A stretch of DNA of 64,000 nt, taken from NCBI RefSeq assembly GCF_007830445.1, contig NZ_VLKR01000029.1, positions 1-64,000 of the forward strand, written 5' to 3'. The notes beneath the pieces were generated by a model. The model worked only from the letters and a program-made list of their open reading frames with translations, ran no database searches and was not told where the DNA came from. How positions within the stretch are numbered: position 1 is the first letter of the stretch; every line of letters starts with the position of its first letter. This stretch comes from Sphingobacterium siyangense (GTDB lineage Bacteria; Bacteroidota; Bacteroidia; Sphingobacteriales; Sphingobacteriaceae). Of the stretch, positions 51,210 to 60,390 are shown piece after piece. The position numbers and the translations under genes are program-made.

Positions 51210-52643
51210 ATGTACGATAATTTACAACATCCAATCTTTTCAATCATTAAGGAACTCGCCGAGATAACAAATACAGAATGTTATGTCATTGGGGGGTATG
51301 TTCGCGACTATATTATGAAGCGGCCTTTTAAGAATGATGTGGATATTGTTGTCGTCGGCAGCGGCATTGAATTTGCGACTTTATTGGGTGATAGGCTACA
51401 TACTAAAGTTGCTGTCTACAAGAATTTTGGTACAGCAATGTTGGTTTATGAAGGACTCAATGTGGAGTTTGTCGGTGCCCGAAGGGAATCTTATCGTGCC
51501 AATTCACGTAAGCCTATTGTGGAAGACGGTACCTTATCCGATGATCAAAATCGACGTGATTTTACGATCAACGCGATGGCGTTTTCTTTGAATAAAGCGG
51601 ATTATGGTACTTTAGTGGATCCATTTGACGGCGTGCAGGATCTTGAACAGCGCGTTATTCGAACACCGTTGGATCCGATAGAAACGTTTTCCGATGATCC
51701 ACTGCGTATGATGCGGGCTATCCGTTTTGCGACACAGCTAAATTTTAAAATCACGATTGATGCGATCAAAGCGATTAGCGATACCAAAGAGCGAATAAAG
51801 ATTATCTCGAAAGAACGTATTATCGATGAAATCAATAAGATTATTCTCTCACCTAAGCCGTCAGTCGGTTTTAAATATCTTTTTGATACCGGTCTCCTGG
51901 AATTGATATTTCCGGCCATGTATAATTTACACGGAGTTGATGTCATTGATGGCAAAGGCCATAAAGATAATTTCTACCATACGTTGGAAGTGCTGGATAA
52001 TGTATGTGAATTGTCTGAAGACCTCTGGTTACGTTGGGCAGCGATTATGCATGATATTGCTAAACCGGCAACAAAACGTTTCGATAAAAAGCTCGGCTGG
52101 ACGTTTCATGGCCACGAAGATCGTGGTGCACGTATGGTACCAAAGCTTTTTGCTGAATTGAAGCTGCCGCTCCATGAGAAAATGAAATTTGTTCAGAAGC
52201 TGGTACAATTGCATCTTCGGCCTATTGTCTTGGCGCAGGATATCGTAACGGATTCTGCTGTACGTCGTCTCTTGTTTGAGGCGGGGGATGATATTGAAGC
52301 CCTTATGATGCTATGCCATGCGGATGTGACCACAAAAAATGAGTTTAAAAAGAAAAAATATCGTCAGAATTTTGAACTTGTCAAACAAAAATTGAAGGAT
52401 GTCGAAGAGCGGGACAAGGTTCGAAACTGGCAGCCGCCGATCAGTGGAGAGGATATCATGATCCTATTTGGCTTAGCACCAGGGCGTACTGTAGGCCAGC
52501 TGAAAAATTTGATTCGTGAGGCTATTCTGGAGGGCGATATTCCAAATTCCAGAGTAGAAGCTTATCAATTCTTGGTGAAAAAAGCAGGGGAAATGAACCT
52601 GACGATCAAACAAGAAATCCCATTGGAAATTTCCAATTCTTAA
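51210..52643 (+). CDS. tRNA nucleotidyltransferase (CCA-adding) with HD domain
   Basis: The 477-residue enzyme adds CCA to tRNA 3' ends, which is needed here because the tRNA gene at 13-85 does not encode CCA. The class II head shows YVIGGYVRDYIMKRPFKNDV and DIVVVGSG (GG..RD and DxD), RRDFTINAMAFSL, and DDPLRMMRAIRFATQLNF. An HD phosphohydrolase domain follows (WAAIMHDIAKPATK). An upstream extension to 51090 overlaps pdxA and is not conserved in character; ATG 51210 follows the -7 box. Confidence 0.95.
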   Translation: MYDNLQHPIFSIIKELAEITNTECYVIGGYVRDYIMKRPFKNDVDIVVVGSGIEFATLLGDRLHTKVAVYKNFGTAMLVYEGLNVEFVGARRESYRANSRKPIVEDGTLSDDQNRRDFTINAMAFSLNKADYGTLVDPFDGVQDLEQRVIRTPLDPIETFSDDPLRMMRAIRFATQLNFKITIDAIKAISDTKERIKIISKERIIDEINKIILSPKPSVGFKYLFDTGLLELIFPAMYNLHGVDVIDGKGHKDNFYHTLEVLDNVCELSEDLWLRWAAIMHDIAKPATKRFDKKLGWTFHGHEDRGARMVPKLFAELKLPLHEKMKFVQKLVQLHLRPIVLAQDIVTDSAVRRLLFEAGDDIEALMMLCHADVTTKNEFKKKKYRQNFELVKQKLKDVEERDKVRNWQPPISGEDIMILFGLAPGRTVGQLKNLIREAILEGDIPNSRVEAYQFLVKKAGEMNLTIKQEIPLEISNS

Positions 52644-52688
52644 AATATAGTATTAATTTTAGAGGGTTAAAAGAAGAAAATAGCAGAG

Positions 52689-53282
52689 ATGGCAATTTAT
52701 AGATTTAGAGTTACTTTTGAGGATTATGAAGATGTATATCGTGAGATCGACATGCCTTCTAAAAGTACATTTATAGACCTGCATGAGGAAATCCATAAAT
52801 CAACAGGTTATGCTGCGGATGCATCTTCCTCGTTCTATGTGAGCAATGATCAGTGGAAAAAGGGAACGGAGATTGCATTCAAGCCTACACAACGTAAAAA
52901 AGATGCTGAGGTATTGTTGATGGAGAATATCCGTTTAAGTAAGTTTATTGATGATCCACATCAGAAATTTTACTACGTTTACAATTTTGATCGTCCTTAT
53001 GATTTCCAGGTTGAATTGATCAAGATCTTGAAGGAAGAGGATGGAAAAGACTATCCGGCGCTGTTTAAGTCTATGGGTCAGGTTCCCAAAACTATGACTG
53101 CGGCTAATTTCCCCGTGTCTGATGCGGTTGAAGAGGACGATTATGTGGAGGAAGACGATACGCAATATGGCGTCGATGATGAAGACGAATTGGATGGCTT
53201 CGACAGCGATGGTGACGATGAGGAAGAGGGCGAAGAAGGTGAAGAGCGTGAAGAATCCAACGGCTACGAAGACGAATATTAA
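52689..53282 (+). CDS. pRiA4b ORF-3-like (TnpR-passenger) protein with acidic tail
   Basis: The 197-residue protein has the pRiA4b ORF-3-like fold pattern (AIYRFRVTFEDYEDVYREID; FIDLHEEIHKSTGYAADASS; SSFYVSNDQWKKGTEI). Its last 60 residues or so are almost entirely Asp and Glu, with VEEDD and DDEEEGEEGEE runs. Despite the name, these are stand-alone chromosomal genes of unknown function in Bacteroidota, not transposon parts. It lies 45 bases after cca and 46 before miaA, so a shared transcript is likely. Confidence 0.82.
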   Translation: MAIYRFRVTFEDYEDVYREIDMPSKSTFIDLHEEIHKSTGYAADASSSFYVSNDQWKKGTEIAFKPTQRKKDAEVLLMENIRLSKFIDDPHQKFYYVYNFDRPYDFQVELIKILKEEDGKDYPALFKSMGQVPKTMTAANFPVSDAVEEDDYVEEDDTQYGVDDEDELDGFDSDGDDEEEGEEGEEREESNGYEDEY

Positions 53283-53328
53283 TTAACAAGACTTTACAGG
53301 TTTTTTTCAGCCTGTGAAGTGCTATATT

Positions 53329-54249
53329 ATGGCAAATAAAAAAACATTGATAGCCATTGTGGGGCCAACTGCTGTTGGTAAGACCACAATGGCTATTTCA
53401 TTGGCGCAATATTTTAAAACAGCGATAATTTCTGCTGATTCTCGTCAGTTCTATCGGGAAATGTCTATTGGTACAGCTAAACCAGATCCAGCGGAACTTG
53501 CTGCTGCTCCTCATTATTTCATTGATTCACACTCCATCACGCAGGATTATTCTGCAGGCGATTTTGAACGTGAGGCCTTACTGAAACTAGAAGAACTATT
53601 TCAATTGCATGATGTCGTAATTATGGTAGGTGGATCGGGCCTGTTTGTTCGGGCCCTGTGCGAAGGATTGGATGATCTGCCCAAGGCGGGGGATGAAGTG
53701 CGCGAGCGACTTAATCATGAACTTGCAGTATTGGGATTGGAGGTCTTAAAAGATCGATTGAAAAGTATTGACCCTGCATATTTTGAAACGGCAGACATCG
53801 ATAATCCGCAACGTGTCGTACGGGCGCTTGAAGTTTTTGAGGCGACTGGTAAACCGATGTCATTTTACCATAAGAAAGATGTCGAGAAAAGACCTTTTGA
53901 TATCCTTACCATTGGCTTGAATATGGATCGGGCGAACTTGTATGAAAGGATCAATTTACGTGTAGATTTGATGATGAAAAATGGCTTACTGGACGAAGTG
54001 AAAGCTTTACTTCCTTTCAGAACGAAGCCTGCATTGCTCACTGTTGGCTACGCTGAGTTGTTTGATTATCTCGATGGCAAGCAGTCTTTGACGGAAGCGA
54101 CCGAGAAAATCAAACAAAATTCGAGACGTTATGCCAAGCGACAGATTACATGGTTTAAAAAATATGGCAATACGCATTGGTTTCAGTCCCAGGAGACAGC
54201 TACTATAATTGATTTTATTCAAAAGGAGCTGACAGGAGAGCATTCCTAA
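53329..54249 (+). CDS. miaA: tRNA dimethylallyltransferase MiaA
   Basis: MiaA adds the isopentenyl group to A37 of tRNAs that read UNN codons. The 306 residues start at MANKKTLIAIVGPTAVGKTT (P-loop); a GTG 15 bases upstream is in frame but less likely. Further motifs are SADSRQFYREMSIGTAKP, VGGSGLFVRALCEGLDDLP, NPQRVVRALEVFEATGKP and RRYAKRQITWFKK. It is the end of the cca-miaA series. Confidence 0.97.
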   Translation: MANKKTLIAIVGPTAVGKTTMAISLAQYFKTAIISADSRQFYREMSIGTAKPDPAELAAAPHYFIDSHSITQDYSAGDFEREALLKLEELFQLHDVVIMVGGSGLFVRALCEGLDDLPKAGDEVRERLNHELAVLGLEVLKDRLKSIDPAYFETADIDNPQRVVRALEVFEATGKPMSFYHKKDVEKRPFDILTIGLNMDRANLYERINLRVDLMMKNGLLDEVKALLPFRTKPALLTVGYAELFDYLDGKQSLTEATEKIKQNSRRYAKRQITWFKKYGNTHWFQSQETATIIDFIQKELTGEHS

Positions 54250-54353
54250 GGATCTAGCAGTAGACACTAGACGTTATCCGCAAAGGTTCAAACGAGGTTT
54301 ATAGACCGCTTTTCAAGGTGTGCATAACGTGCATAACGTATATAGACCATAAA

Positions 54354-54385
54354 AAAAGCCTTTGTTATTAATAACAAAGGCTTTT
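54354..54385. terminator. Bidirectional terminator between miaA and ilvE
   Basis: A perfect 16-bp palindrome, 54354-54369 with 54370-54385 (AAAAGCCTTTGTTATT and its complement), is flanked by As and Ts. Just to the left, GCATAACGT occurs twice in tandem (54322-54330 and 54331-54339). Confidence 0.93.
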
Positions 54386-54402
54386 CTATTTCATTTTGGA
54401 AA

Positions 54403-55473
54403 CTACTTTACTAAATAGTTCCATCCGAATGGATCTTCTACTTTGCCATAGCGCAAGTCGTTGAGGTAATTCAAAACACGATTTGAAAACTCGCGGCCCT
54501 CTACTGGTGGCAAGTGGTAATCTTCTCCTTCAAAACCGATACGGCTGATATCCGTAATTGTGGCTGCAGTACCAGCTGCGAAAGCTTCAGTTACTGTACC
54601 GGCTTTAATACCGTCAATTAGTTCTTGAATAGATACCTTTCTCTGCTCGGCTTTATAACCCCATTTCTCGGCCAATTCCATAATTGTACGTCGTGTTACA
54701 CCGTGTAAGATTGTATCACCATGTGGTGTAATAATCGTATCTCCAATGCGGAAAATAAGGTTTGCCGTACCTGCTTCTTCAATATATTTATGTTCAGAAG
54801 CATCTGTCCACATAATTTGGTCATAACCTTCATCATTGGCCAATTGTGTAGGGTAAAGCGATAATGCATAGTTACCTGCATTTTTAGAAAAGCCAACACC
54901 ACCTTCTGCTGCACGCGTATAGTAGGTCTCAACTTTTAAGCTGATTGCTTTGCTGTAATATGCGCCTACAGGGCCAGTGATAATGATAAATTTGTATGAC
55001 TTTGAAGGGTGTACACCTAATGCTGCTTCTGTTGCGAACATAAAAGGACGGATGTACAATGATGAACCTTCTTTTGCCGGGATCCAGTTACGATCGATGT
55101 CCAATAGTTTGCTTAGGCCATCCATAAAAATCTCCTCAGGTACCTCCGGCATTTGAAGCCGTGCGGCAGATTTGTTGAATCTTTCCCAGTTTCTGTCCGG
55201 ACGGAAGATACTCACTGCTCCATCTGCAAATTTATAAGCTTTGATTCCTTCAAAGATCGCTTGACCATAATGTAAAGCGGACATCGAAGGACTAATACTG
55301 ATATCTCCATAAGGGACGATGCTGACATCTTTCCATTCACCGTCATCATAGTTTGCGACCAGCATGTGGTCGGATAAAATCTTTCCGAATTTTAGATTGT
55401 CGAAATCTACTTGCGAGAGTCTTGAATTTTGAGTTGGCTCTACGCGAATTGAATAGTTCTCTGTCGCGTTCAT
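54403..55473 (-). CDS. ilvE: Branched-chain amino acid aminotransferase
   Basis: This class IV PLP enzyme interconverts branched-chain amino acids and their 2-oxo acids. The 356 residues show SALHYGQAIFEGIKAYK, RPDRNWERFNKSAARLQMP, the PLP-lysine segment GGVGFSKNAGNYALSLYPTQ, EAGTANLIFRIGD, and TAFAAGTAAT-like residues near TVTEAFAAGTAATITDI. It is the group-typical length and monocistronic. Confidence 0.96.
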   Translation of the reverse strand: MNATENYSIRVEPTQNSRLSQVDFDNLKFGKILSDHMLVANYDDGEWKDVSIVPYGDISISPSMSALHYGQAIFEGIKAYKFADGAVSIFRPDRNWERFNKSAARLQMPEVPEEIFMDGLSKLLDIDRNWIPAKEGSSLYIRPFMFATEAALGVHPSKSYKFIIITGPVGAYYSKAISLKVETYYTRAAEGGVGFSKNAGNYALSLYPTQLANDEGYDQIMWTDASEHKYIEEAGTANLIFRIGDTIITPHGDTILHGVTRRTIMELAEKWGYKAEQRKVSIQELIDGIKAGTVTEAFAAGTAATITDISRIGFEGEDYHLPPVEGREFSNRVLNYLNDLRYGKVEDPFGWNYLVK

Positions 55474-55797
55474 CTTATTTTTTAATTACTTAGGCTAAGT
55501 TAGGAAAAAAATGAAATATAAGTTGCACGTGTATCCGGATAATTTACCCGCGTTGATATGCCTTTTATTTCGGACAGTTGTTCCCTATTTTACTACACTT
55601 TTTTTGAAATGGAAGAATTTTACTTCATATTTCTCGACTATACTGTATTAATAATTAAATGTGTTAAGTATTTATTAATTAATACCGTGATTCCATATTA
55701 TGGCATAAAGTTTGGCCATAAAGAATGCGGTCCTATAGATGGGCTTTTTGGTCCGCAGTAACGCTATAAAATCACTTATCATAAAAATAAACTTAGT
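55474..55797. other. AT-rich region upstream of ilvE, no clear gene
   Basis: About 320 bases, very AT-rich, should hold the ilvE promoter on the minus strand. A 67-codon plus-strand frame (55558-55761) is Phe/Tyr/Ile-rich by base composition and was not accepted as a gene. No repeats of note. Confidence 0.4.
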
Positions 55798-55956
55798 ATG
55801 GAATTGACTCACAGTCTTAACAAAAGTAGTGAAGTAACATCAGGCGACAATCGCTCAGTGTTACAGGGTGAAGTTGAAGTTCAGAAGAAAGGTATTTCTA
55901 TGAATTTTATCCTTGGTTTTTTTGTTTTTTTATATAAAACGGCAATTAAACCTTAA
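55798..55956 (+). CDS. Possible small membrane protein
   Basis: A 52-codon frame, ATG 55798 to TAA 55954-55956, encodes a polar half (MELTHSLNKSSEVTSGDNRS, VLQGEVEVQKKG) and one hydrophobic helix (NFILGFFVFLYKTAI). The codon use of the first half looks coding, but no family is recognised and no promoter was assigned. Confidence 0.3.
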   Translation: MELTHSLNKSSEVTSGDNRSVLQGEVEVQKKGISMNFILGFFVFLYKTAIKP

Positions 55957-56044
55957 CAAACCTCCATTAAAGTCTAAGCTTTCTTGAGCTTACCAATTAG
56001 ACGAACGCACAGCGGTTCTTTAAAACAACAAAATTCAGCAATAC

Positions 56045-56089
56045 GAGATTAGCCAAAATAAGGGAATCCAAAAAATTTTGGCTAATCTC
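56045..56089. terminator. 15-bp inverted repeat between the small frame and the GH3 gene
   Basis: GAGATTAGCCAAAAT (56045-56059) and ATTTTGGCTAATCTC (56075-56089) are perfect complements around a 15-base loop. It lies beyond the 3' ends on both sides, so a terminator is likely even though the T run is short. A TATTATTCGG direct repeat follows at about 56104 and 56147. Confidence 0.6.
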
Positions 56090-56148
56090 CAGCCGGAGAC
56101 CCCCTATTATTCGGTCAATGTGCGGAATATTTTAGTCTGTATGCCGTA

Positions 56149-57663
56149 TTATTCGGCTAGTATTTTCAACAGCGGGTCGAGATATTCGCGACTATTGCTC
56201 AATCTTGGAACCTTATTTTGTCCACCTAGCTTACCTCTTGATTTCATCCATTTATAGAACGTATCTTCGGGCGCATTGTGTACAATAGGTGGTCGTAGGG
56301 CCATATTCTTAAAACGTTTGGCGTCATAATCCGAATTGATTTCACGGAGTTTAGCATCCAATATTTCACAAAAACGCCTAAAATCATTGGGTTGTTGTTC
56401 AAATTCGATCACCCATTCATGTGCTCCGGCTTCGGAATCTTTAAAATAGACAGGTCCAGCGGTATAATCTTTTATACGTGCCTGTGTCAACTTGCTCGCT
56501 TCGGCCAGGGCCTGTTCGGCGTTGTCAACAATAACCTCTTCGCCAAAGGTGTTAATGTATTGTTTGGTACGTCCGGAGATCTGAAAACGATAAGGGGATA
56601 ATGATGTAAACTTGATGGTATCTCCGATTTTATAACGCCACAAACCAGCATTCGTTGAAATGATCAATGCATAGTTTTTGCCAAGCTCCACCTGATCCAA
56701 ACGTAAGGTTGACGGATTTTCTTCGTGCATTCGCTCAGTAGGTAAGAATTCGTAATAAATACCATAATCTAGCATAAGCAGAAGATCTTCCGAATCCGAT
56801 TGATCTTGTAAACCAAAATATCCTTCTGAGGCATTATAATTCTCTAGATAATACATGTTGTCAGAAGGGATCAATTTTTGGAATTGCTCGCGATAAGGTT
56901 TGAAGCTCACTCCGCCATGCCCATAAAACTCTAGATTTGGCCATACCTCCAAGAGGTTGTCTTTGCCTGTAATCTCAAGAATACGCTTGGCCATAACAAT
57001 ATTCCATGTCGGTACGCCAGCTAGGCTCGTTACGTTTTCTTTGAGTGTAATTTGGGCAATCTGCTCAATTTTCTCTTCAAAGTTTGGGTTTAAAGTAACC
57101 TCCATATTGGGCGTTCGCTTAAATTCTGCCCAGAAAGGAAGGTTACGGATGAGGATTGATGAAAGATCGCCGTAGTAGGAATCCGGACTGAAATTGTTGA
57201 TTTGTGAAGAACCACCAATAACAACAGATTTTCCCGTAAATACGCGGTTTTCGGGTCTATTATGACAATAGATTGTAAGCATATCTTTACCGCCCTGGAA
57301 GTGACACTCTTCGAGTGCTTCCTCACTAACGGGAATAAATTTGCTACGGTCAGATGTGGTGCCTGAGGACTTGGCAAACCATTTGATATCAGAAGGCCAC
57401 AAGATATTCTGTTCGCCTTTTATCATGCGATCAACGTAGCCCTTAATATCATCATAGTCCTGTATAGGGACACGTTCTTTGAAGATTTCGGGCGTTAATA
57501 TACTTGTATAATCGTATTTTTTTCCCCATTCAGTAGCTTCAGCAGTGGCAATTAAACTCTGAAACCATTCTTCTTGTACATCGTGTGGGTATTTCATGAA
57601 AAGTTCAATCTGGTGAATTCTTTTTTTCATGAACCAAGTAAAAATGGAGTTTAATAAGGCCAT
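56149..57663 (-). CDS. GH3-family acyl-adenylating enzyme
   Basis: The 504-residue protein has the GH3 auxin-responsive-promoter fold (ANL superfamily). It shows the ATP loop WFAKSSGTTSDRSKFIPVS, GHGGVSFKPYREQF, NYNASEGYFGLQDQ, and the TNAGLWRYKIGDTIKF and RTKQYINTFGEEV segments. Plant GH3 enzymes conjugate amino acids to acyl acids. Bacterial members are widespread in Bacteroidota with unknown substrates. It lies 22 bases after lptB in the recJ-lptB-GH3 series. Confidence 0.9.
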   Translation of the reverse strand: MALLNSIFTWFMKKRIHQIELFMKYPHDVQEEWFQSLIATAEATEWGKKYDYTSILTPEIFKERVPIQDYDDIKGYVDRMIKGEQNILWPSDIKWFAKSSGTTSDRSKFIPVSEEALEECHFQGGKDMLTIYCHNRPENRVFTGKSVVIGGSSQINNFSPDSYYGDLSSILIRNLPFWAEFKRTPNMEVTLNPNFEEKIEQIAQITLKENVTSLAGVPTWNIVMAKRILEITGKDNLLEVWPNLEFYGHGGVSFKPYREQFQKLIPSDNMYYLENYNASEGYFGLQDQSDSEDLLLMLDYGIYYEFLPTERMHEENPSTLRLDQVELGKNYALIISTNAGLWRYKIGDTIKFTSLSPYRFQISGRTKQYINTFGEEVIVDNAEQALAEASKLTQARIKDYTAGPVYFKDSEAGAHEWVIEFEQQPNDFRRFCEILDAKLREINSDYDAKRFKNMALRPPIVHNAPEDTFYKWMKSRGKLGGQNKVPRLSNSREYLDPLLKILAE

Positions 57664-57685
57664 AGGGGGAGAGATTCTTTAATCT

Positions 57686-58420
57686 TTAAAATTTTTTCCT
57701 TCTTAATTCAAAATGTCTACCGAGATAAAATTTACGGGCAAGCTCATTATCTGCAATTTCCTCAGGTGTACCCGTCAGCATAATCTTTCCTTCGGTCAGG
57801 AGGTAGGCCCTGTCCGTAATAGATAGGGTTTCCTGTACGTTGTGGTCGGTAATTAAGATGCCGATATTACGGGTTTTGAGCTTGGCTACGATCGTCTGAA
57901 TTTCTTCTACGGCGATTGGGTCAACCCCTGCAAAAGGTTCATCCAAAAGTATAAAAGATGGGTTTGCAGCTAATGCTCGCGCAATTTCGGTACGTCGACG
58001 CTCACCACCGGATAACAAATCACCCCTGTTTTTGCGGACACGGTGTAGGCTGAATTCTGTGAGTAGTTCTTCCAGTTTTGCCAAACGTTCTTCTTTATTT
58101 GGATAGTGGATTTCTAATACAGCCAGGATGTTGTTTTCTACGGAGAGCTTCCGAAAGACCGATGCTTCCTGAGCGAGGTAACCTATCCCACGTTGGGCAC
58201 GTTGGTACATCGCATCCTGCGTAATCTCCTGATCGTCGAGGAATACTTTGCCTTCATTGGGCTTGATCAGACCAACAATCATATAGAATGAGGTCGTTTT
58301 TCCTGCCCCATTGGGGCCCAATAACCCGACAATCTCTCCTTGTTCCACATGGAAGGAAACATTGTTGACAACGGTGCGCTGCTTATATTTTTTTATGAGA
58401 TGTTCTGCCTTTAAAATCAT
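57686..58420 (-). CDS. lptB: LPS export ABC transporter ATPase LptB
   Basis: LptB powers lipopolysaccharide extraction from the inner membrane with LptFG. The 244 residues match the family, with Walker A GPNGAGKTTSFYMIVGL, Q-loop YLAQEASVFRKLSVENN, signature LLSGGERRRTEIARAL, Walker B FILLDEPFAGVDPIAVE and the H-loop LITDHNVQETL. The specific sequence FAGVDPIAVEEIQ distinguishes LptB from other ABC ATPases. Confidence 0.96.
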   Translation of the reverse strand: MILKAEHLIKKYKQRTVVNNVSFHVEQGEIVGLLGPNGAGKTTSFYMIVGLIKPNEGKVFLDDQEITQDAMYQRAQRGIGYLAQEASVFRKLSVENNILAVLEIHYPNKEERLAKLEELLTEFSLHRVRKNRGDLLSGGERRRTEIARALAANPSFILLDEPFAGVDPIAVEEIQTIVAKLKTRNIGILITDHNVQETLSITDRAYLLTEGKIMLTGTPEEIADNELARKFYLGRHFELRRKKF

Positions 58421-58471
58421 CTTCGTGGAGTGTCTTGTGTTATATGTATCTGTTCAATAGGACTACTTAAG

Positions 58472-58519
58472 AACCCTCACCGTTCTTTCATGCCTGGTAT
58501 CTAATCCAGTATGAGGGTT
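58472..58519 (-). promoter_or_regulatory. Structured recJ-lptB spacer
   Basis: AACCCTCA (58472-58479) pairs with TGAGGGTT (58512-58519), enclosing a CTGG/CCAG stem (58494-58497 with 58506-58509). It lies in the 155-base spacer after recJ on the minus strand. It could be a partial terminator or processing site before lptB. Confidence 0.4.
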
Positions 58520-58575
58520 TTATGCCTGACCAAATCTTGTGTAAATATATTTAATATCTTCTTACTATTGCAATA

Positions 58576-60276
58576 CTAATACTTAATCCCTTTGATGTTG
58601 AGCTGTAAGTTTCTTTTGTTGCGCCACACATTCTCTTCAATGCTGTAACAGATGTCGAAACTTTGTCTAGAATTGATATGTGTGATATGTTCTGCCAGTC
58701 CAAAACCGATACACTCAAATGAAGGCGAGTCTTCTTGAACAACGGTCATCTTGAGGTGATTGGTGCCTACAATAAAAGCTTGTCCTACTGCATTTACCTT
58801 TTTACTGAGGAAAATAGGAGATTCATTTTGGGGCCCGAAAGGTTCAAACTGCTGGAGAATACGGAAGAACTTAGCATCGATATCTTTCAATGCCAACTTT
58901 GCATCGATCAAAATTTCTTGGGTCAGCATTTCAGGACTGATACGTCGCGATACCACTTCCTCAAAACGATCCTGGAATAGCGTGACATTATCTAAGGACA
59001 TCGTTAATCCGGCAGCATATTTATGACCACCAAATTGCTCCAACAAGTCAGCGCATTCGCTTAAGGCTTCATACAAGTCAAAACCCAGTACCGAACGGCA
59101 GGAACCTGCAATATGACCATTTGTTTCGGTCAATATAATCGTCGGACGGTAATATTTTTCGGTCAGACGGGAAGCGACAATACCAATGACACCTTTGTGC
59201 CAGTCGGCTTTATACAATACCGTGGATTTTCGGCTTTTAAGAAGAACATTATCCTCAATCAGTGCAAGCGCTTCTTCTGTTATTTTGAGATCAAAGTCTT
59301 TCCGTACATTGTTTTGATCGTCTATGCTAGAACTGAAGTCTTTGGCTTCTTGTAGCGATTTGGAGATCAAAAGTTTGACGGCGTCCTTAGCATGGTCTAT
59401 TCTGCCCGCTGCATTAATGCGGGGGCCGATCTGGAACACGATGTCGTTCACTGTAAAGATCTTCGTTCGATTATTGGATAAATCAATCAGTGCCTTTAGT
59501 CCGACGCAGGGATTCGTATTGAGTTTAATGAGACCAAAGTGGCTAAGTATTCTATTTTCGCCGGTAATAGGAACAATGTCCGAAGCAATACTCACGGCCA
59601 CAAGATCCAAAAACTGATAACAGGCATTGATATCCATGCCATTGGTGAGTATAAAAGCCTGAATAATCTTAAAGCCTATTCCACAACCTGAAAGTTCTTT
59701 GTAAGGGTATTCACAGTCTGCACGCTTGGGATCTAACACGGCGTAGGCTTTGGGAAGTTCCTCACCGGGAAGGTGGTGGTCGCCAATGATAAAATCAATT
59801 CCTTTGCTATTTGCGTAATCTATTTTATCGATTGCCTTGATACCGCAGTCCAATGCAATAATTAAGCTGAAACCATTTGCTGCGGCATAGTCAATACCCT
59901 GTGTGGAGATTCCATAGCCTTCGGCATAGCGGTCTGGAATATAAAACTCCAGCTGGCTATGAAATTCCCTGAAAAAACTATAAACAACGGCAACAGCTGT
60001 TGTACCGTCTACGTCATAGTCTCCATAGATGAGTATTTTTTCTTTGTTGCCAATGGCTTGGATGATCCGGGTGATGGCTTTTTCCATGTCCCGCATCAAA
60101 AATGGATCGTGCAAATCCGATAATTGAGGCCTAAAAAACTGCTTTGATTCGTCAAAAGTCTCCACTCCTCTGCTCACGAGCAACTCTGCCAAGACAGTGT
60201 TGATGTTTAATTCCTCGCGCAGTTTGTTGGTTATTTTGACATCAGTTTTAGATTTTAGTACCCACCTTTTTTGCAT
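58576..60276 (-). CDS. recJ: Single-strand DNA exonuclease RecJ
   Basis: RecJ degrades single-stranded DNA 5' to 3' in recombination and mismatch repair. The 566 residues carry DHH-family motif I IYGDYDVDGTTAVAVV, motif II LDCGIKA, motif III FIIGDHHLPGEELP, and the DHHA1 part with RINAAGRIDHAKDAVKLL and GGHKYAAGLTM. Two Met starts are close together (60288 and 60276); the second gives MQKRWVLKSK, a likely true start. Confidence 0.96.
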   Translation of the reverse strand: MQKRWVLKSKTDVKITNKLREELNINTVLAELLVSRGVETFDESKQFFRPQLSDLHDPFLMRDMEKAITRIIQAIGNKEKILIYGDYDVDGTTAVAVVYSFFREFHSQLEFYIPDRYAEGYGISTQGIDYAAANGFSLIIALDCGIKAIDKIDYANSKGIDFIIGDHHLPGEELPKAYAVLDPKRADCEYPYKELSGCGIGFKIIQAFILTNGMDINACYQFLDLVAVSIASDIVPITGENRILSHFGLIKLNTNPCVGLKALIDLSNNRTKIFTVNDIVFQIGPRINAAGRIDHAKDAVKLLISKSLQEAKDFSSSIDDQNNVRKDFDLKITEEALALIEDNVLLKSRKSTVLYKADWHKGVIGIVASRLTEKYYRPTIILTETNGHIAGSCRSVLGFDLYEALSECADLLEQFGGHKYAAGLTMSLDNVTLFQDRFEEVVSRRISPEMLTQEILIDAKLALKDIDAKFFRILQQFEPFGPQNESPIFLSKKVNAVGQAFIVGTNHLKMTVVQEDSPSFECIGFGLAEHITHINSRQSFDICYSIEENVWRNKRNLQLNIKGIKY

Positions 60277-60283
60277 ATCTTTG
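60276..60283 (+). promoter_or_regulatory. -7 box for the MBL-fold gene
   Basis: TATCTTTG (TANNTTTG) on the plus strand lies over the recJ start region, 75-115 bases before the MBL start codons. It implies closely packed, overlapping divergent promoters. Confidence 0.5.
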
Positions 60284-60390
60284 CACAATATTTTAAGTGT
60301 AAATATACGTTTTAAGGCTGGACTTACCTAATTCCTAAACCCGGTATTGATCCGCTGTTGCTTAACGTGCATATTCCCAATGTTTTAAAT

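Noticed and set aside
52689..53282. pRiA4b ORF-3-like gene as evidence of a transposon
   Set aside because: The family name is historical; no transposase, inverted repeats or target duplication is present and the neighbours are core genes.
55558..55761. 67-codon plus-strand frame upstream of ilvE
   Set aside because: Composition follows base bias, and it lies in the expected ilvE promoter region.
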